64,000 bases of DNA, taken from Rhodococcus wratislaviensis. GTDB lineage: Bacteria > Actinomycetota > Actinomycetes > Mycobacteriales > Mycobacteriaceae. The notes beneath the pieces are model-generated. The model was given only the letters and a program-made list of their open reading frames with translations. It had not been told where the DNA came from and did not search any database. Location of the stretch: positions 637,909 through 701,908 of the forward strand of contig NZ_UAUI01000022.1 in assembly GCF_900455735.1 (NCBI RefSeq). The letters are read 5' to 3'. Shown here one piece after another: positions 41,996 through 51,131 of this stretch (positions are counted from its first letter, which is position 1; the number at the start of each line of letters is the position of its first letter). A program made the position numbers and the translations under genes.

Positions 41996-42913
41996 TCAGC
42001 CCAGTTCGCGGAGCGCCGCGGAGGCCGAGAACATGGCGGCAGGATCCCGATCCGCGAAATAGTTTCCGAGCTCCGCCGCGAGCGCACCGGGTGTCCACCG
42101 ACCGTCCGCGGCGTCGAACCGCCGCTCCACGACCGGTGCCGCCATCAACGCCACCATCGGGCCGTAGACGACGAAGACCTGACCGTTCACCGAGTCGGCG
42201 GCGGGCGAGGCGAGGTAGGCGACCAGCGCGGCCACATGCTCGGGCGACAACGGGTCGATCCCCTCGGCCGGTGCCTCCCCGAAGACGTTCTCCGTCATCG
42301 ACGTGCGGGCCCGAGGGCAGATCGCGTTGGCTCGGACGCCGTACCGGGACAGCCCGCGGGCCGCCGACAGCGTGAGCGCCGTGATGCCCGCCTTGGCGGC
42401 GCCGTAGTTCGCCTGCCCCTCGGGGCCCAGCAGTCCCGCCTCGGACGAGGTGTTGACGATGCGTCCGTAAACAGGCGCACCGGCCTCCTTCGACTTGCCC
42501 CGCCAGTACGACGCGGCCGCGCGGCACAGCAGGAAGTGTCCGCGCAGATGAACCTTCAGCACCAGATCCCAGTCCTCGTCGGACATGTTGAACAGCATGC
42601 GATCCCGCGTGATACCCGCGTTGTTCACCAGGATGTCGAGGCTACCGAGCCGACTCTGCGCCGCCTCCATGATCGCGTCGGCGGTGGACCGTTCCCCGAT
42701 GTCGCCTGCCACGAACTCGACCTTCGCGCCCAGGCCCCGGATCTCCTCGAGCGTTGCCTCCACGGCGTCGTTCGCGGCCAGGTCGTTGACGACGACGGAC
42801 GCACCCGCGCGGGCCAGTGCGATCGCCTCGAATTTTCCGAGGCCGGATCCGGCGCCGGTCACGACGGCGACCTTGCCGTCCACGTTCACATCGCGGTCAG
42901 CCACAGCATTCAT
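41996..42913 (-). CDS. hsd4A: Short-chain dehydrogenase Hsd4A / ChsB1-like
   Basis: A 305-residue classical SDR. The cofactor motif T-G-A-G-S-G-L-G-K is near residue 16, N-N-A-G-I is present, catalytic Ser lies in N-T-S-S-E-A-G, and Tyr-Lys in Y-G-A-A-K-A-G near 170. A C-terminal extension of about 50 residues resembles other Rv3502c-type proteins. Family knowledge: ChsB1 (Hsd4A) oxidises the beta-hydroxyacyl-CoA in sterol side-chain degradation. The ATG at 42913 has aggagag upstream. It is cotranscribed with, or follows, fdxD, with its own KstR-like operator 73 bases upstream. Confidence 0.9.
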   Translation of the reverse strand: MNAVADRDVNVDGKVAVVTGAGSGLGKFEAIALARAGASVVVNDLAANDAVEATLEEIRGLGAKVEFVAGDIGERSTADAIMEAAQSRLGSLDILVNNAGITRDRMLFNMSDEDWDLVLKVHLRGHFLLCRAAASYWRGKSKEAGAPVYGRIVNTSSEAGLLGPEGQANYGAAKAGITALTLSAARGLSRYGVRANAICPRARTSMTENVFGEAPAEGIDPLSPEHVAALVAYLASPAADSVNGQVFVVYGPMVALMAAPVVERRFDAADGRWTPGALAAELGNYFADRDPAAMFSASAALRELG

Positions 42914-42985
42914 GAACACGCTCTCCTGGTTCTGTGCACTCGCCGGAGGTCGCGAACACGACACGGCGGTAGGTCGACGTCACTG

Positions 42986-42999
42986 TAGAACGTGTTCTC
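42986..42999. promoter_or_regulatory. KstR-like operator between fdxD and hsd4A
   Basis: tagaacgtgttctc matches TnnAACnnGTTnnA except the last base and is almost fully palindromic. It lies 73 bases upstream of hsd4A and 17 bases after the fdxD stop on that strand. Confidence 0.65.
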
Positions 43000-43016
43000 A
43001 TTCCGGGCAACAATCC

Positions 43017-43208
43017 TCAGGGGTGTTCGGTGAGCGCAGCCCTCGGACACTGGGCGATCGCCGTACGCACGTCTTCCTCCCGGTCAGCGGGAGGAACAGC
43101 ACTCGAAATGTGCAGCTGATCGTCGTCGTCGAGCTCGAAGATGTCGGGTGCGATCCCCACGCACACACCATTGGCCTCGCAACGGTCGAAATCGACTCTG
43201 ACCTCCAT
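43017..43208 (-). CDS. fdxD: 3Fe-4S ferredoxin (FdxD-like)
   Basis: A 63-residue ferredoxin starting M-E-V-R-V-D-F-D-R-C-E-A-N-G-V-C. The Cys pattern C-x5-C, then a lone C-P near the end (A-Q-C-P-R-A-A), matches single-cluster 3Fe-4S ferredoxins that pass electrons to P450s. A longer frame to 43316 has no similarity and overlaps an operator. In M. tuberculosis fdxD is likewise next to hsd4A and fadE26. A likely redox partner is CYP125 encoded at 59239-60495. Confidence 0.9.
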   Translation of the reverse strand: MEVRVDFDRCEANGVCVGIAPDIFELDDDDQLHISSAVPPADREEDVRTAIAQCPRAALTEHP

Positions 43209-43291
43209 GGTAACCCTCACTTCTCCTCGTCTCGTCACTCGTGGACCCAGGTGCCGCCGGGCTGTGGCGCACTCCGTTCCTGCGATAACAC

Positions 43292-43305
43292 TAGAACCTG
43301 TTCCA
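43292..43305. promoter_or_regulatory. KstR-type operator, fdxD / fadE26
   Basis: tagaacctgttcca fits TnnAACnnGTTnnA exactly. It lies between the divergent fdxD and fadE26 genes, 84 bases upstream of fdxD. Confidence 0.85.
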
Positions 43306-43400
43306 GTCGTGTGCAATGATTCGTTCCACGACTGCGAGCACGCCTACCGGGCACGCTCCGGGGCCGGCCGGGGCCGACTCCGCGAATGCACCGCAGAGAC

Positions 43401-43414
43401 TGGAACCTGTGCCA
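43401..43414. promoter_or_regulatory. Second KstR-like site before fadE26
   Basis: tggaacctgtgcca is palindromic (tggaac/gtgcca with one exception) and matches TnnAACnnGTTnnA except GTG for GTT. It lies 42 bases upstream of fadE26. Confidence 0.45.
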
Positions 43415-43455
43415 GATTTCAGCTGATTCCGCTCTCGGACTGGAGAGGTATTTCG

Positions 43456-44637
43456 ATGCACATCACCTACACACCGCAGCAACAGCAGCTGCGGGAAGAG
43501 CTGCGCGCGTACTTCGCGAAGCTGATGACGCCGGAGCGTCGAGAGGCACTGGCCGCCACCACCGGCGAATACGGCGAGGGCAATGTCTACCGCGACGTCG
43601 TCGCCCAGATGGGCAAGGACGGCTGGCTGACGCTCGGGTGGCCCAAGGAGTACGGCGGCCAGGAACGGTCGGCCATGGAACAGCTGATCTTCACGGATGA
43701 GGCCGCCATCGCCGGCGCCCCGGTCCCCTTCCTCACCATCAACTCGGTGGCGCCGACCATCATGCACTTCGGTACCCCCGAGCAGAAGTCGTTCTTCCTG
43801 CCCAGGATCTCGGCCGGCGAACTGCACTTCTCCATCGGCTACTCCGAGCCCGAAGCGGGCACCGACCTCGCCAGCCTGCGCACGACCGCCGTCAAGGACG
43901 GCGACGACTACGTCATCAACGGCCAGAAGATGTGGACGAGCCTGATCGCGTACGCCGACTACGTGTGGCTGGCGTGCCGCACCGATCCCGAAGCCAAGAA
44001 GCACAAGGGCATCAGCATGCTGATCGTCCCGACAACCGCCGAAGGCTTCTCGTACACCCCCGTCCACACGATGGCGGGTCCGGACACGAGCGCCACCTAC
44101 TACCAGGACGTTCGGGTTCCGTCGTCCGCGCTGGTCGGCCCCGAGCACGGCGGGTGGGCGCTGATCACCAATCAGCTCAACCACGAGCGCGTCGCCCTGA
44201 CGTCCGCCGGGCCGGTCCTCACCGCACAGCGTGAGGTGCGCGAATGGGCGCAGAACACCAAGTTGCCGGACGGCCGCCGCGTCATCGACCAGGAATGGGT
44301 GCAGATCAACCTGGCCCGGGTCCACGCCAAGGCCGAGTACCTCAAGTTGATGAACTGGGAGATCGCCTCGTCCACCGACCACGCGCCGGGCCCGGAAGCG
44401 GCGTCCGCCAACAAGGTCTACGGCACGGAGTTCGCCACGGAGGCGTACCGGCTGCTGATGGAGATCCTCGGACCTTCGGCCACGCTGCGGCAGAACTCCC
44501 CCGGGGTCCTGCTGCGCGGGCGACTCGAACGGATGCACCGGTCGTCGCTGATCCTCACATTCGGCGGCGGAACCAACGAGGTGCAGCGCGACATCATCGC
44601 CATGACCGCCCTCGGCCTGCCCCCAGCGAAGCGTTAG
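43456..44637 (+). CDS. fadE26: Acyl-CoA dehydrogenase FadE26 (ChsE4-like)
   Basis: A 393-residue acyl-CoA dehydrogenase. The FAD/substrate region reads S-I-G-Y-S-E-P-E-A-G-T-D-L-A-S-L-R-T; W-T-S-L-I-A-Y-A-D-Y-V-W-L and the C-terminal G-G-G-T-N-E-V-Q-R-D-I-I-A motif are also typical. Family knowledge: FadE26-FadE27 (ChsE4-ChsE5) form an alpha2beta2 enzyme that dehydrogenates sterol side-chain CoA esters. The ATG at 43456 follows ggagaggt; upstream frame to 43141 overlaps the operator region and is not used. fadE27 starts 10 bases after the stop. Confidence 0.93.
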   Translation: MHITYTPQQQQLREELRAYFAKLMTPERREALAATTGEYGEGNVYRDVVAQMGKDGWLTLGWPKEYGGQERSAMEQLIFTDEAAIAGAPVPFLTINSVAPTIMHFGTPEQKSFFLPRISAGELHFSIGYSEPEAGTDLASLRTTAVKDGDDYVINGQKMWTSLIAYADYVWLACRTDPEAKKHKGISMLIVPTTAEGFSYTPVHTMAGPDTSATYYQDVRVPSSALVGPEHGGWALITNQLNHERVALTSAGPVLTAQREVREWAQNTKLPDGRRVIDQEWVQINLARVHAKAEYLKLMNWEIASSTDHAPGPEAASANKVYGTEFATEAYRLLMEILGPSATLRQNSPGVLLRGRLERMHRSSLILTFGGGTNEVQRDIIAMTALGLPPAKR

Positions 44638-44647
44638 GACTACGACA

Positions 44648-45769
44648 ATGGACTTCACCCCCACCGAGGCCCAGCAGGATCTGGCCGGGCTCACCCACGG
44701 AATCGTCTCGGACCTCGTCACCAACGACCGGCTGCGCGAACTCGACAACGCGGACGACCGCCTCGATCGCCGGCTGTGGTCCGCACTCGCGTCGTCCGGC
44801 GTCCTGAGCGCCGCACTGCCGGAGTCGGTGGGCGGCGACGGTTTCGGCGTCCTCGAGCAGTGCAGCATCCTCGTCGAGCTGGGCCGCGCCGTCGCGCCGG
44901 TTCCCTACCTGTCGTCGATCGTGATGGCGGCAGGCGCGATCGCGAAGTACGGGACCGAACAGCAGCGTTCCGACTGGGGCACTCCGGCCGCGGATGGCGA
45001 GAAGATCCTCACCGTCGCGCTCGACGAGGAACTCAACGACACCCCGGGTGCGCCCGTCACGCGTGCCGAACGCGGCGCGGACGGCTGGACACTGGACGGC
45101 ACCAAGATCGTGGTCGACGCGGCACCGTCCGCCGACCTCTTCCTGGTCCCGGCGACCACCCCGGACGGTGTGGCCGTCTTCCTCGTCCGCCCCGACGACG
45201 CCGGAGTGACCGTCACCCGCCAGCAGACCGTCGACCTGGCCAGCACCGGTGAGGTGACCCTCCACGGAGTGTCGCTGACCGAGGACCGCGTGCTCGGCGC
45301 CGTCGACCAGGGCGGCGAGATCGTGGACTGGCTCGTCGAGCGCGGCTCGCTCGGCGCCTGCGCATTTCAGTACGGCGTCCTCGACGAATCCCTGACACTC
45401 ACCGCGGCCTACGCCCGCGAGCGGGTGCAGTTCGGTCGGCCCATCGGCAGTTTCCAGGCCGTGGCCCAGCGACTCGCCGACGGCTACATCGACGTGAAGG
45501 GCGTCCGGCTCACGCTGTGGCAGGCGGCGTGGCGGCTCAGCGAAGGCCTGCCCAGCGAAGGCGACATCCAGACCGCCAACTTCTGGGCGTCCGACGCCGG
45601 ACACCGAGTGGCCCACACCCTCGTCCACGTCCACGGAGGCGTCGGACTCGACGAAGACCACCCCGTGCACCGGTACTTCCTCGCCGCCAAGGCACTCGAG
45701 TTCCGGCTCGGTTCGGCCACGCAGCAGCTGCGGATCCTCGGCGCCGAACTGGCCACCGTCCCGGCATGA
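44648..45769 (+). CDS. fadE27: Acyl-CoA dehydrogenase FadE27 (ChsE5-like)
   Basis: A 373-residue acyl-CoA dehydrogenase-fold protein. It has the N-terminal L-T-H-G-I-V-S-D-L-V region, the central V-S-L-T-E-D-R-V-L-G-A and the F-G-R-P-I-G-S-F-Q-A-V-A-Q-R-L-A-D motif. Family knowledge: FadE27 pairs with FadE26, and in such heteromers only some active sites are competent. Its TGA overlaps the ATG of fadD17, so fadE26-fadE27-fadD17 form one unit. Confidence 0.92.
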   Translation: MDFTPTEAQQDLAGLTHGIVSDLVTNDRLRELDNADDRLDRRLWSALASSGVLSAALPESVGGDGFGVLEQCSILVELGRAVAPVPYLSSIVMAAGAIAKYGTEQQRSDWGTPAADGEKILTVALDEELNDTPGAPVTRAERGADGWTLDGTKIVVDAAPSADLFLVPATTPDGVAVFLVRPDDAGVTVTRQQTVDLASTGEVTLHGVSLTEDRVLGAVDQGGEIVDWLVERGSLGACAFQYGVLDESLTLTAAYARERVQFGRPIGSFQAVAQRLADGYIDVKGVRLTLWQAAWRLSEGLPSEGDIQTANFWASDAGHRVAHTLVHVHGGVGLDEDHPVHRYFLAAKALEFRLGSATQQLRILGAELATVPA

Positions 45770-47337
45770 CCGCCACGCTCGCGCGCACGGTATCGGACCT
45801 GCTCCTCGGCGTCTCGAAGTCCGACGCCCAGGGCCTGTACTTCGAAGACCGGTTCCTGTCGTGGTCCGAGCACGTGCGGGCGAGCCTGCGGCGCGCCGCG
45901 ATCCTCGACGACCTGCTCGATGCGCAGCGGCCCCGGCACTTCGGTGTCCTGATGGACAACGTCCCCGAGTTCTCCCTCCTCGCCGGGGCGGCGGCGCTGT
46001 CCGGCGCCGTCCTCGTGGGGCTCAACACCACTCGACGCGGGGAGGCGCTGGCCCACGACATCGCGCTGGCCGACTGCCAGGTGGTCTTCACCGAATCCGG
46101 GCGGTCCGCGCTGCTGGACGGTCTCGACCCGGGTGTTCCCGTCGTCGACGTGGATTCGCCGGCATGGTCCGCCCTGCTCGCCGAGGAGCGTCCCGCATTC
46201 AGGCCGAGGGTCGCCGCCGCAGACGACCTGTTCATGCTCATCTTCACGTCCGGCACGAGCGGCGACCCGAAGGCGGTGCGCTGCACCCACGCGAAGATCA
46301 CCGGCCCCGGCATCATGCTCGCCGAACGCTTCGGGTTGACCCCGGACGACGTCGTCTACATGTCGATGCCCATGTTCCATTCCAACGCCATGATGGCGGC
46401 ATGGTCCGTGGCGCTCGCGGGACACAGCTCGATTGCGCTGCGACGGAAGTTCTCCGCATCCAACTTCCTGTCCGATGTGCGGAAGTTCGGCGTCACGTAC
46501 GCCAACTACGTCGGAAAGCCGCTGTCGTATGTGCTGGCGACCCCCGAGATGCCCGACGACGCCGACAACACGCTGCGGGTCATGTACGGCAACGAGGGGT
46601 CCGCGCCCGCGGTCGCGGCGTTCTCGCGCCGCTTCGGCACCGCGGTGGTCGACGGATTCGGCTCCACCGAGGGCGGTGTCGCCATCTCCGCCACCCCCGG
46701 GTCGCCATCGGGCTCGCTGGGCAGGCTCCCCGAGGGCATCGCGATCCTCGACCCCGAGACCGGCAACCCCTGCCCCCCGGCCGAATTCGATTCCGCCGGC
46801 CGGGTGCTCAACGCCGAGGCCGCGACCGGCGAACTCGTCAACGTCGCGGGGTCGGGGGCGTTCGCGGGTTACTACAACAATCGCGAGGCCGACGCCGAGC
46901 GGATCCGCGACGGCAAGTACTGGAGCGGCGACCTCGCCTACCGGGATGCCGACGGGTTCGTGTACTTCGCGGGACGCAGTTCCGGATGGTTGCGCGTCGA
47001 CGGCGAGAACATCGGCTCGGCGCCCATCGAACGCATCCTGATGCGGTACGACGGCTTCGCCCAGGTGTCGGTGTACGCGGTGCCCGACCCCGACGTCGGG
47101 GACCGGGTGATGGCGGCCGTCGTTCCGACGCGTGACTTCGATCCGGTGGCCTTCACGAGTTTCCTCGACGCTCAGTCCGATCTGGGGCCGAAGCAGCGCC
47201 CGAGCCTGATCAGGGTGTGTGCCGAGTTCCCGCGGACCGCCACGTTCAAGGTCCTCACCCGCGTGTTGAGCGCAGAGGCCGACAATTGCGCCGATCCGGT
47301 ATGGGTCCGCGCCGGGTCCGCCTACTCCCGCACGTGA
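45766..47337 (+). CDS. fadD17: Acyl-CoA synthetase FadD17
   Basis: A 523-residue ANL-family ligase that activates a carboxylic acid through an acyl-adenylate to the CoA ester. P-loop I-F-T-S-G-T-S-G-D-P-K-A is present, with D-G-F-G-S-T-E-G-G and the hinge Y-W-S-G-D-L-A-Y. The C-terminal domain has R-S-S-G-W-L-R-V-D-G-E-N-I-G. The usual conserved terminal lysine is in T-F-K-V-L. Synteny with Rv3506 supports FadD17, a sterol side-chain synthetase. The stop codon lies inside the palindrome at 47330-47377. Confidence 0.9.
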   Translation: MTATLARTVSDLLLGVSKSDAQGLYFEDRFLSWSEHVRASLRRAAILDDLLDAQRPRHFGVLMDNVPEFSLLAGAAALSGAVLVGLNTTRRGEALAHDIALADCQVVFTESGRSALLDGLDPGVPVVDVDSPAWSALLAEERPAFRPRVAAADDLFMLIFTSGTSGDPKAVRCTHAKITGPGIMLAERFGLTPDDVVYMSMPMFHSNAMMAAWSVALAGHSSIALRRKFSASNFLSDVRKFGVTYANYVGKPLSYVLATPEMPDDADNTLRVMYGNEGSAPAVAAFSRRFGTAVVDGFGSTEGGVAISATPGSPSGSLGRLPEGIAILDPETGNPCPPAEFDSAGRVLNAEAATGELVNVAGSGAFAGYYNNREADAERIRDGKYWSGDLAYRDADGFVYFAGRSSGWLRVDGENIGSAPIERILMRYDGFAQVSVYAVPDPDVGDRVMAAVVPTRDFDPVAFTSFLDAQSDLGPKQRPSLIRVCAEFPRTATFKVLTRVLSAEADNCADPVWVRAGSAYSRT

Positions 47338-47377
47338 GTGGCAAAGTGTGCTGGCGCACGCTTTGCCACTCACGTGC
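47330..47377. repeat. REP-like palindrome, copy A (also terminator)
   Basis: 22-base arms (47330-47351 and 47356-47377) pair with one mismatch around a four-base loop; the ends read gcacgtgagtggc. It provides the TGA of fadD17 and ends at the stop codon of the convergent nitronate-monooxygenase-like gene. A near-identical copy is at 63087-63134. Confidence 0.85.
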
Positions 47378-48493
47378 CTAGCGGAGCGTGTCGAGCCGCG
47401 ACACCGCCGAGTCGAAGCCCTCGACGAGTTCGTCCATCACCTCGGCCACCGGACGGATCTCGTTCATCCGGCCCACGATCTGACCCACCGGCATCGCCAC
47501 GACATCCGGGTTCTCGGACGCGGCGATCCGCTGATGCGCCTCGCTGACCAGCAGATTCTGCAGCGGCATCGGCAGCGGCGCCGGCGCGTCCGGCTTCGAC
47601 CAGGCGTCGGTCCATTTGGTCTTGAGCAGGCGCGCGGGCTTACCCGAGTAGATCCGGGACCGCACCGTGTCGGCGGACGTCGCACCGAGCAGGGCACGCT
47701 GGATCGCGGACGGTCCCTCGGACGACGCGCTGCCGAGTTTGTACTCGGAGGTGGTGAGCCAGTACGACCCCATCCACACCCCCGCCGCCCCCAGCGACAG
47801 CGCAGCGGCGACCTGACGTCCACTGCCGATACCACCGGCCGCGAGGACCGCGGCGGAATCACCGATGGCATCGACGATCTCGGGAATCAGCACCATCGAC
47901 GCGATCTCACCGGTGTGCCCACCGGCCTCGTACCCCTGCGCGATGACGATGTCGACACCGTTCGCGACGTGCCTGCGCGCGTGCTCGACGGCGCCGGCCA
48001 GCGCCGCCACCGGAACGCCCTTCTCGTGGGCCTGGTCGATGACATCCTTCGGGGGCGAGCCGAGTGCGTTGGCGATCAACGCAATTCGATGATTCAGGGC
48101 GACGTCCACATGTGAGCGCGCCACCGAGTGCAGCCAGCCGAGCACGCCGGTCGCGTGTTCGGCACCCGAATCGAGTGGCGGCACCCCCAGCTCGGCTAGG
48201 GTCCGGTCGACGAACGCGCGGTGTTCCGCGGGGATCAGCGACTCGAGGTCCACCGACGTGCCCTCTGTCGGAACCTTGGCGGGCATCACGATGTCGACGC
48301 CGTACGGCTTGCCGTCGGTGTTCTCGTCCATCCACGACAGGACGGCCTCGAGTTCCTCGGGGTCGTTGAACCGGACGCAGCCGAGCACACCCAGACCGCC
48401 GGCGCGGGAGATCGCCGCGGCCACGTGTTCGGAGGGAGTGAACCCGAAGACCGGGTACTCGATGCCGAACTTCTCGCTCAAACTCGTGTGCAT
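47378..48493 (-). CDS. Nitronate monooxygenase / NPD-family FMN oxidoreductase
   Basis: A 371-residue TIM-barrel FMN protein of the 2-nitropropane dioxygenase family. Typical features are L-G-V-L-G-C near the start, Q-G-Y-E-A-G-G-H-T-G-E (catalytic His region) near 190 and A-G-G-I-G-S-G-R-Q-V-A-A-A-L-S-L-G-A (phosphate binding). Its substrate here is unknown; relatives within sterol clusters are often annotated as nitronate monooxygenases without direct evidence. The start is at the fadD19 stop (sharing base 48493), so both are transcribed from the fadD19 promoter. Confidence 0.85.
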   Translation of the reverse strand: MHTSLSEKFGIEYPVFGFTPSEHVAAAISRAGGLGVLGCVRFNDPEELEAVLSWMDENTDGKPYGVDIVMPAKVPTEGTSVDLESLIPAEHRAFVDRTLAELGVPPLDSGAEHATGVLGWLHSVARSHVDVALNHRIALIANALGSPPKDVIDQAHEKGVPVAALAGAVEHARRHVANGVDIVIAQGYEAGGHTGEIASMVLIPEIVDAIGDSAAVLAAGGIGSGRQVAAALSLGAAGVWMGSYWLTTSEYKLGSASSEGPSAIQRALLGATSADTVRSRIYSGKPARLLKTKWTDAWSKPDAPAPLPMPLQNLLVSEAHQRIAASENPDVVAMPVGQIVGRMNEIRPVAEVMDELVEGFDSAVSRLDTLR

Positions 48494-50145
48494 TACGCGC
48501 CTTTGCTTTCGGGCGAACCGTTGCCGTTGTGGTCGTCGGCCGGACGGGTCTCGGTCTGTTCCTTGGCCCAGCGGTAGTCGGGCTTACCCGCAGGCGAACG
48601 CTTGATCTCGTCGACGAACCAGAGGCTGCGCGGAACCTTGTATCCCGCAATCTCCTTGCGTGCCGCCTCGGCGATCTCGTGCAGGCCCGGACGCGCCCCT
48701 CCCCGGGTCTGGATGACGGCGGCGACACGTTGGCCGAAGCGTTCGTCGGGAATGCCGACCACGAGGGCGTCGAAGACGTCGGGATGCGACTTGAGTGCGC
48801 CCTCGACCTCTTCGGGGAAGATCTTCTCGCCGCCGCTGTTGATGGACACCGAGCCGCGGCCGAGCATCGTCACCGTGCCGTCCGCCTCCACCTGCGCGAA
48901 GTCGCCCGGGATGGAGTAGCGAATGCCGTTGATCTCCTTGAACGTGGCCTTGGTCTTCTCTTCGTCCTTGTAGTAGCCGATCGGGATGTGCCCCTTGCGC
49001 GCCAGGATGCCGACCACGCCGGACCCGGGCTCCACCGGGTTGCCGTCCTCGCCGAGGACGGACGTGGACGCGTCGATCTTCACCGTCGGGCCGCCGCCGT
49101 GCGAGTCGCCCTTCGCGACCACGCTGAGGCCGCCGAAACCGGTCTCGGACGAACCGATGGAGTCGGTGATCATCCGGTTGGGCAGCAGCTCGAGGTACTT
49201 CTCCTTGATGCTGGGCGAGAACAGCGCCGCCGAACTCGCCATCAGGAACAGCGTCGACAGGTCGTAGGGTTCGCCGCTCGCCTTGTCGCCCTCCACCAGC
49301 GCGTCGAGCATCGGGCGCGCCATCGCGTCGCCGGTGATGAAGATGAGGTTGACCTTGTGCTGATCGACGATCCGCCACACGTCGTGGCCGTCGAATTCGG
49401 GGTGCATCACGCATTTTCCGCCGCCGAACAGACTCTGGAACACCGCCCACTGGCTGCCGCCGTGGATCATCGGCGGGATCGGGAAGCGGGTCATGCCGGG
49501 GCTCTCGGCGCCCAGCTTCGCGAGGTCCCACTCGTCCTCGACGTACTCACCGGTCATGAAGTTGATGCCGCCACCGAGAACCCGCCAGACGTCCTCGTGA
49601 CGCCACATGACGCCCTTGGGCTTTCCGGTGGTGCCACCGGTGTAGAGCATGTACAGGTCGTCGTTGCTGCGCTCGCCGAAGTCGCGGTCGGGGGAACCCT
49701 GCGCCAGCGCCGCCTCGTATTCGAGGCCCTCATAGGCGAGATCGGTGCCGTCCTCGACCACGACGGTGGTCTTCAGGAGCGGCGTCTCGGGGAGCACGTT
49801 CGCCACCTTGTCGGAGTAGCGGCGCTCGTGAACGAGCGCGACCATGTCCGAATTGTCGAAGATGTATTGCAACTCGTTCTCGATGTACCGGTAGTTGACG
49901 TTCACCATCACGGCACGGATCTTGAAGACCGCCACCATGGCCTCGATGGCCTCGATGGTGTTCCGGCAGTAGATGCCCACCTTGTCGCCGGGCTGGACAC
50001 CCTGTTCGCGCAGGTAGTGGCCGAGGCGATTGGCCCTCTCCTCCATCTGCGCGTACGTCACTTCCCGGTCGTCGGACACCAACGCGACGCGGTCCGGAAC
50101 GAGGTCGATTGCGTGCTCTACGAGGTCTGCGATATTAAGGGCCAC
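48493..50145 (-). CDS. fadD19: Steroid acyl-CoA synthetase FadD19
   Basis: A 550-residue ANL ligase. P-loop Y-T-G-G-T-T-G-K-P-K-G is near residue 177; D-S-I-G-S-S-E-T-G-F-G-G, G-D-F-A-Q-V-E-A-D-G-T and the C-terminal S-P-A-G-K-P-D-Y-R-W lysine motif are intact. FadD19 activates C8 and C24-branched sterol side chains as CoA esters (established in Rhodococcus rhodochrous and M. tuberculosis). The GTG at 50145 gives the family length; the frame continues upstream through a KstR-like operator and is not used. The neighbouring echA19 is divergent, as in mycobacteria. Confidence 0.94.
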   Translation of the reverse strand: MALNIADLVEHAIDLVPDRVALVSDDREVTYAQMEERANRLGHYLREQGVQPGDKVGIYCRNTIEAIEAMVAVFKIRAVMVNVNYRYIENELQYIFDNSDMVALVHERRYSDKVANVLPETPLLKTTVVVEDGTDLAYEGLEYEAALAQGSPDRDFGERSNDDLYMLYTGGTTGKPKGVMWRHEDVWRVLGGGINFMTGEYVEDEWDLAKLGAESPGMTRFPIPPMIHGGSQWAVFQSLFGGGKCVMHPEFDGHDVWRIVDQHKVNLIFITGDAMARPMLDALVEGDKASGEPYDLSTLFLMASSAALFSPSIKEKYLELLPNRMITDSIGSSETGFGGLSVVAKGDSHGGGPTVKIDASTSVLGEDGNPVEPGSGVVGILARKGHIPIGYYKDEEKTKATFKEINGIRYSIPGDFAQVEADGTVTMLGRGSVSINSGGEKIFPEEVEGALKSHPDVFDALVVGIPDERFGQRVAAVIQTRGGARPGLHEIAEAARKEIAGYKVPRSLWFVDEIKRSPAGKPDYRWAKEQTETRPADDHNGNGSPESKGA

Positions 50146-50155
50146 GTCAACAAAG

Positions 50156-50169
50156 TAGAACGTGTTACC
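50156..50169. promoter_or_regulatory. KstR-like operator, fadD19 / echA19
   Basis: tagaacgtgttacc keeps AACnnGTT but not the final A. It lies 11 bases upstream of the fadD19 start and 56 bases upstream of echA19, a place where binding would block both promoters. Confidence 0.65.
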
Positions 50170-50224
50170 GTTTCTGGCAAGACCCAATTTGAGAGCCAGC
50201 TCACACACCCTTCGGGAGACTTCA

Positions 50225-51049
50225 GTGTCCTCTACAACGACCGAGAAATCCGACATTTCGGCACAGTCGCCGCACTGCCTCGTGGAGAAGCGCGGGCACG
50301 TCCTCATCGTGACGATGAACCGACCCGAGGCGAAGAACGCGCTGTCCGGCGAAATGATGGCGATCATGCGGGACGCGTGGGATCAGGTCGACTCCGACTC
50401 GGACATCCGGGTCGCCATCCTCACCGGCGCCGGCGGCGCATTCTGCGCGGGCGCCGACCTCAAGGCCATGACGTCGCAGCACCCCGGCGACTCGTTCTCC
50501 GGGGGCGGCTGGGACCTGTCCAAGATCGAGGCACTCCTCAAGGGGAGACGCCTCACCAAACCCCTCATCGCCGCGGTCGAGGGCCCCGCCATCGCCGGCG
50601 GCACCGAGATCCTGCAGGGCACCGACATCCGGGTCGCCGGAGAGAGCGCCAAATTCGGTGTCTCCGAAGCCAAATGGGGACTCTTTCCACTCGGCGGCTC
50701 CGCCGTGCGCCTCGTCCGGCAGATTCCGTACACCGTCGCAGCCGACATCCTGCTGACCGGACGGCACATCAAGGCCCCTGAGGCCAAGGAGATCGGCCTC
50801 ATCGGACACGTCGTCCCCGACGGTCAGGCCCTCGACAAGGCCCTCGAACTCGCCGACCTCATCGCCGCCAACGGACCCCTCGCCGTCCAGGCGATTCTGA
50901 AGACCATCCGCGACACCGAAGGCATGCACGAGGAGGAGGCATTTCAGATCGACGCCGCCCTCGGCACCGAGGTCTTCAAGAGCGCCGACGCGAAGGAAGG
51001 TCCCCGCGCCTTCTCCGAAAAGCGTGCGCCGAAGTTCGAGGGTCGCTGA
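50225..51049 (+). CDS. echA19: Enoyl-CoA hydratase EchA19
   Basis: A 274-residue crotonase-fold enzyme that hydrates 2-enoyl-CoA esters, here probably of the sterol side chain. The oxyanion loops [11 protein letters not shown] and [12 protein letters not shown] are present. The catalytic Glu region [11 protein letters not shown] is less canonical at the second Glu position, which bears checking. GTG at 50225 follows gggaga; upstream ATG at 50162 lies in the operator. Synteny matches Rv3516. Confidence 0.91.
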   Translation: MSSTTTEKSDISAQSPHCLVEKRGHVLIVTMNRPEAKNALSGEMMAIMRDAWDQVDSDSDIRVAILTGAGGAFCAGADLKAMTSQHPGDSFSGGGWDLSKIEALLKGRRLTKPLIAAVEGPAIAGGTEILQGTDIRVAGESAKFGVSEAKWGLFPLGGSAVRLVRQIPYTVAADILLTGRHIKAPEAKEIGLIGHVVPDGQALDKALELADLIAANGPLAVQAILKTIRDTEGMHEEEAFQIDAALGTEVFKSADAKEGPRAFSEKRAPKFEGR

Positions 51050-51073
51050 CCCTTCGGTCCCTCCCCCTTGTGC

Positions 51074-51120
51074 ACGAACGGGACGCTCGTTGCGTCAGAT
51101 CGAACGAGCGTCCCGTTCGT
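51074..51120. repeat. 47-nt palindrome, left copy
   Basis: Perfect 18-base arms (acgaacgggacgctcgtt at 51074-51091 and 51103-51120) enclose an 11-base loop. The whole 47 bases recur as an exact reverse complement at 52159-52205, on the other side of the AbiEi-like gene. Confidence 0.92.
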
Positions 51121-51131
51121 CGAGCACGCGG

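Noticed and set aside
48529..50781. 750-codon plus-strand frame
   Set aside because: It lies antisense to fadD19 and out of frame with echA19. Both real genes have intact motifs.
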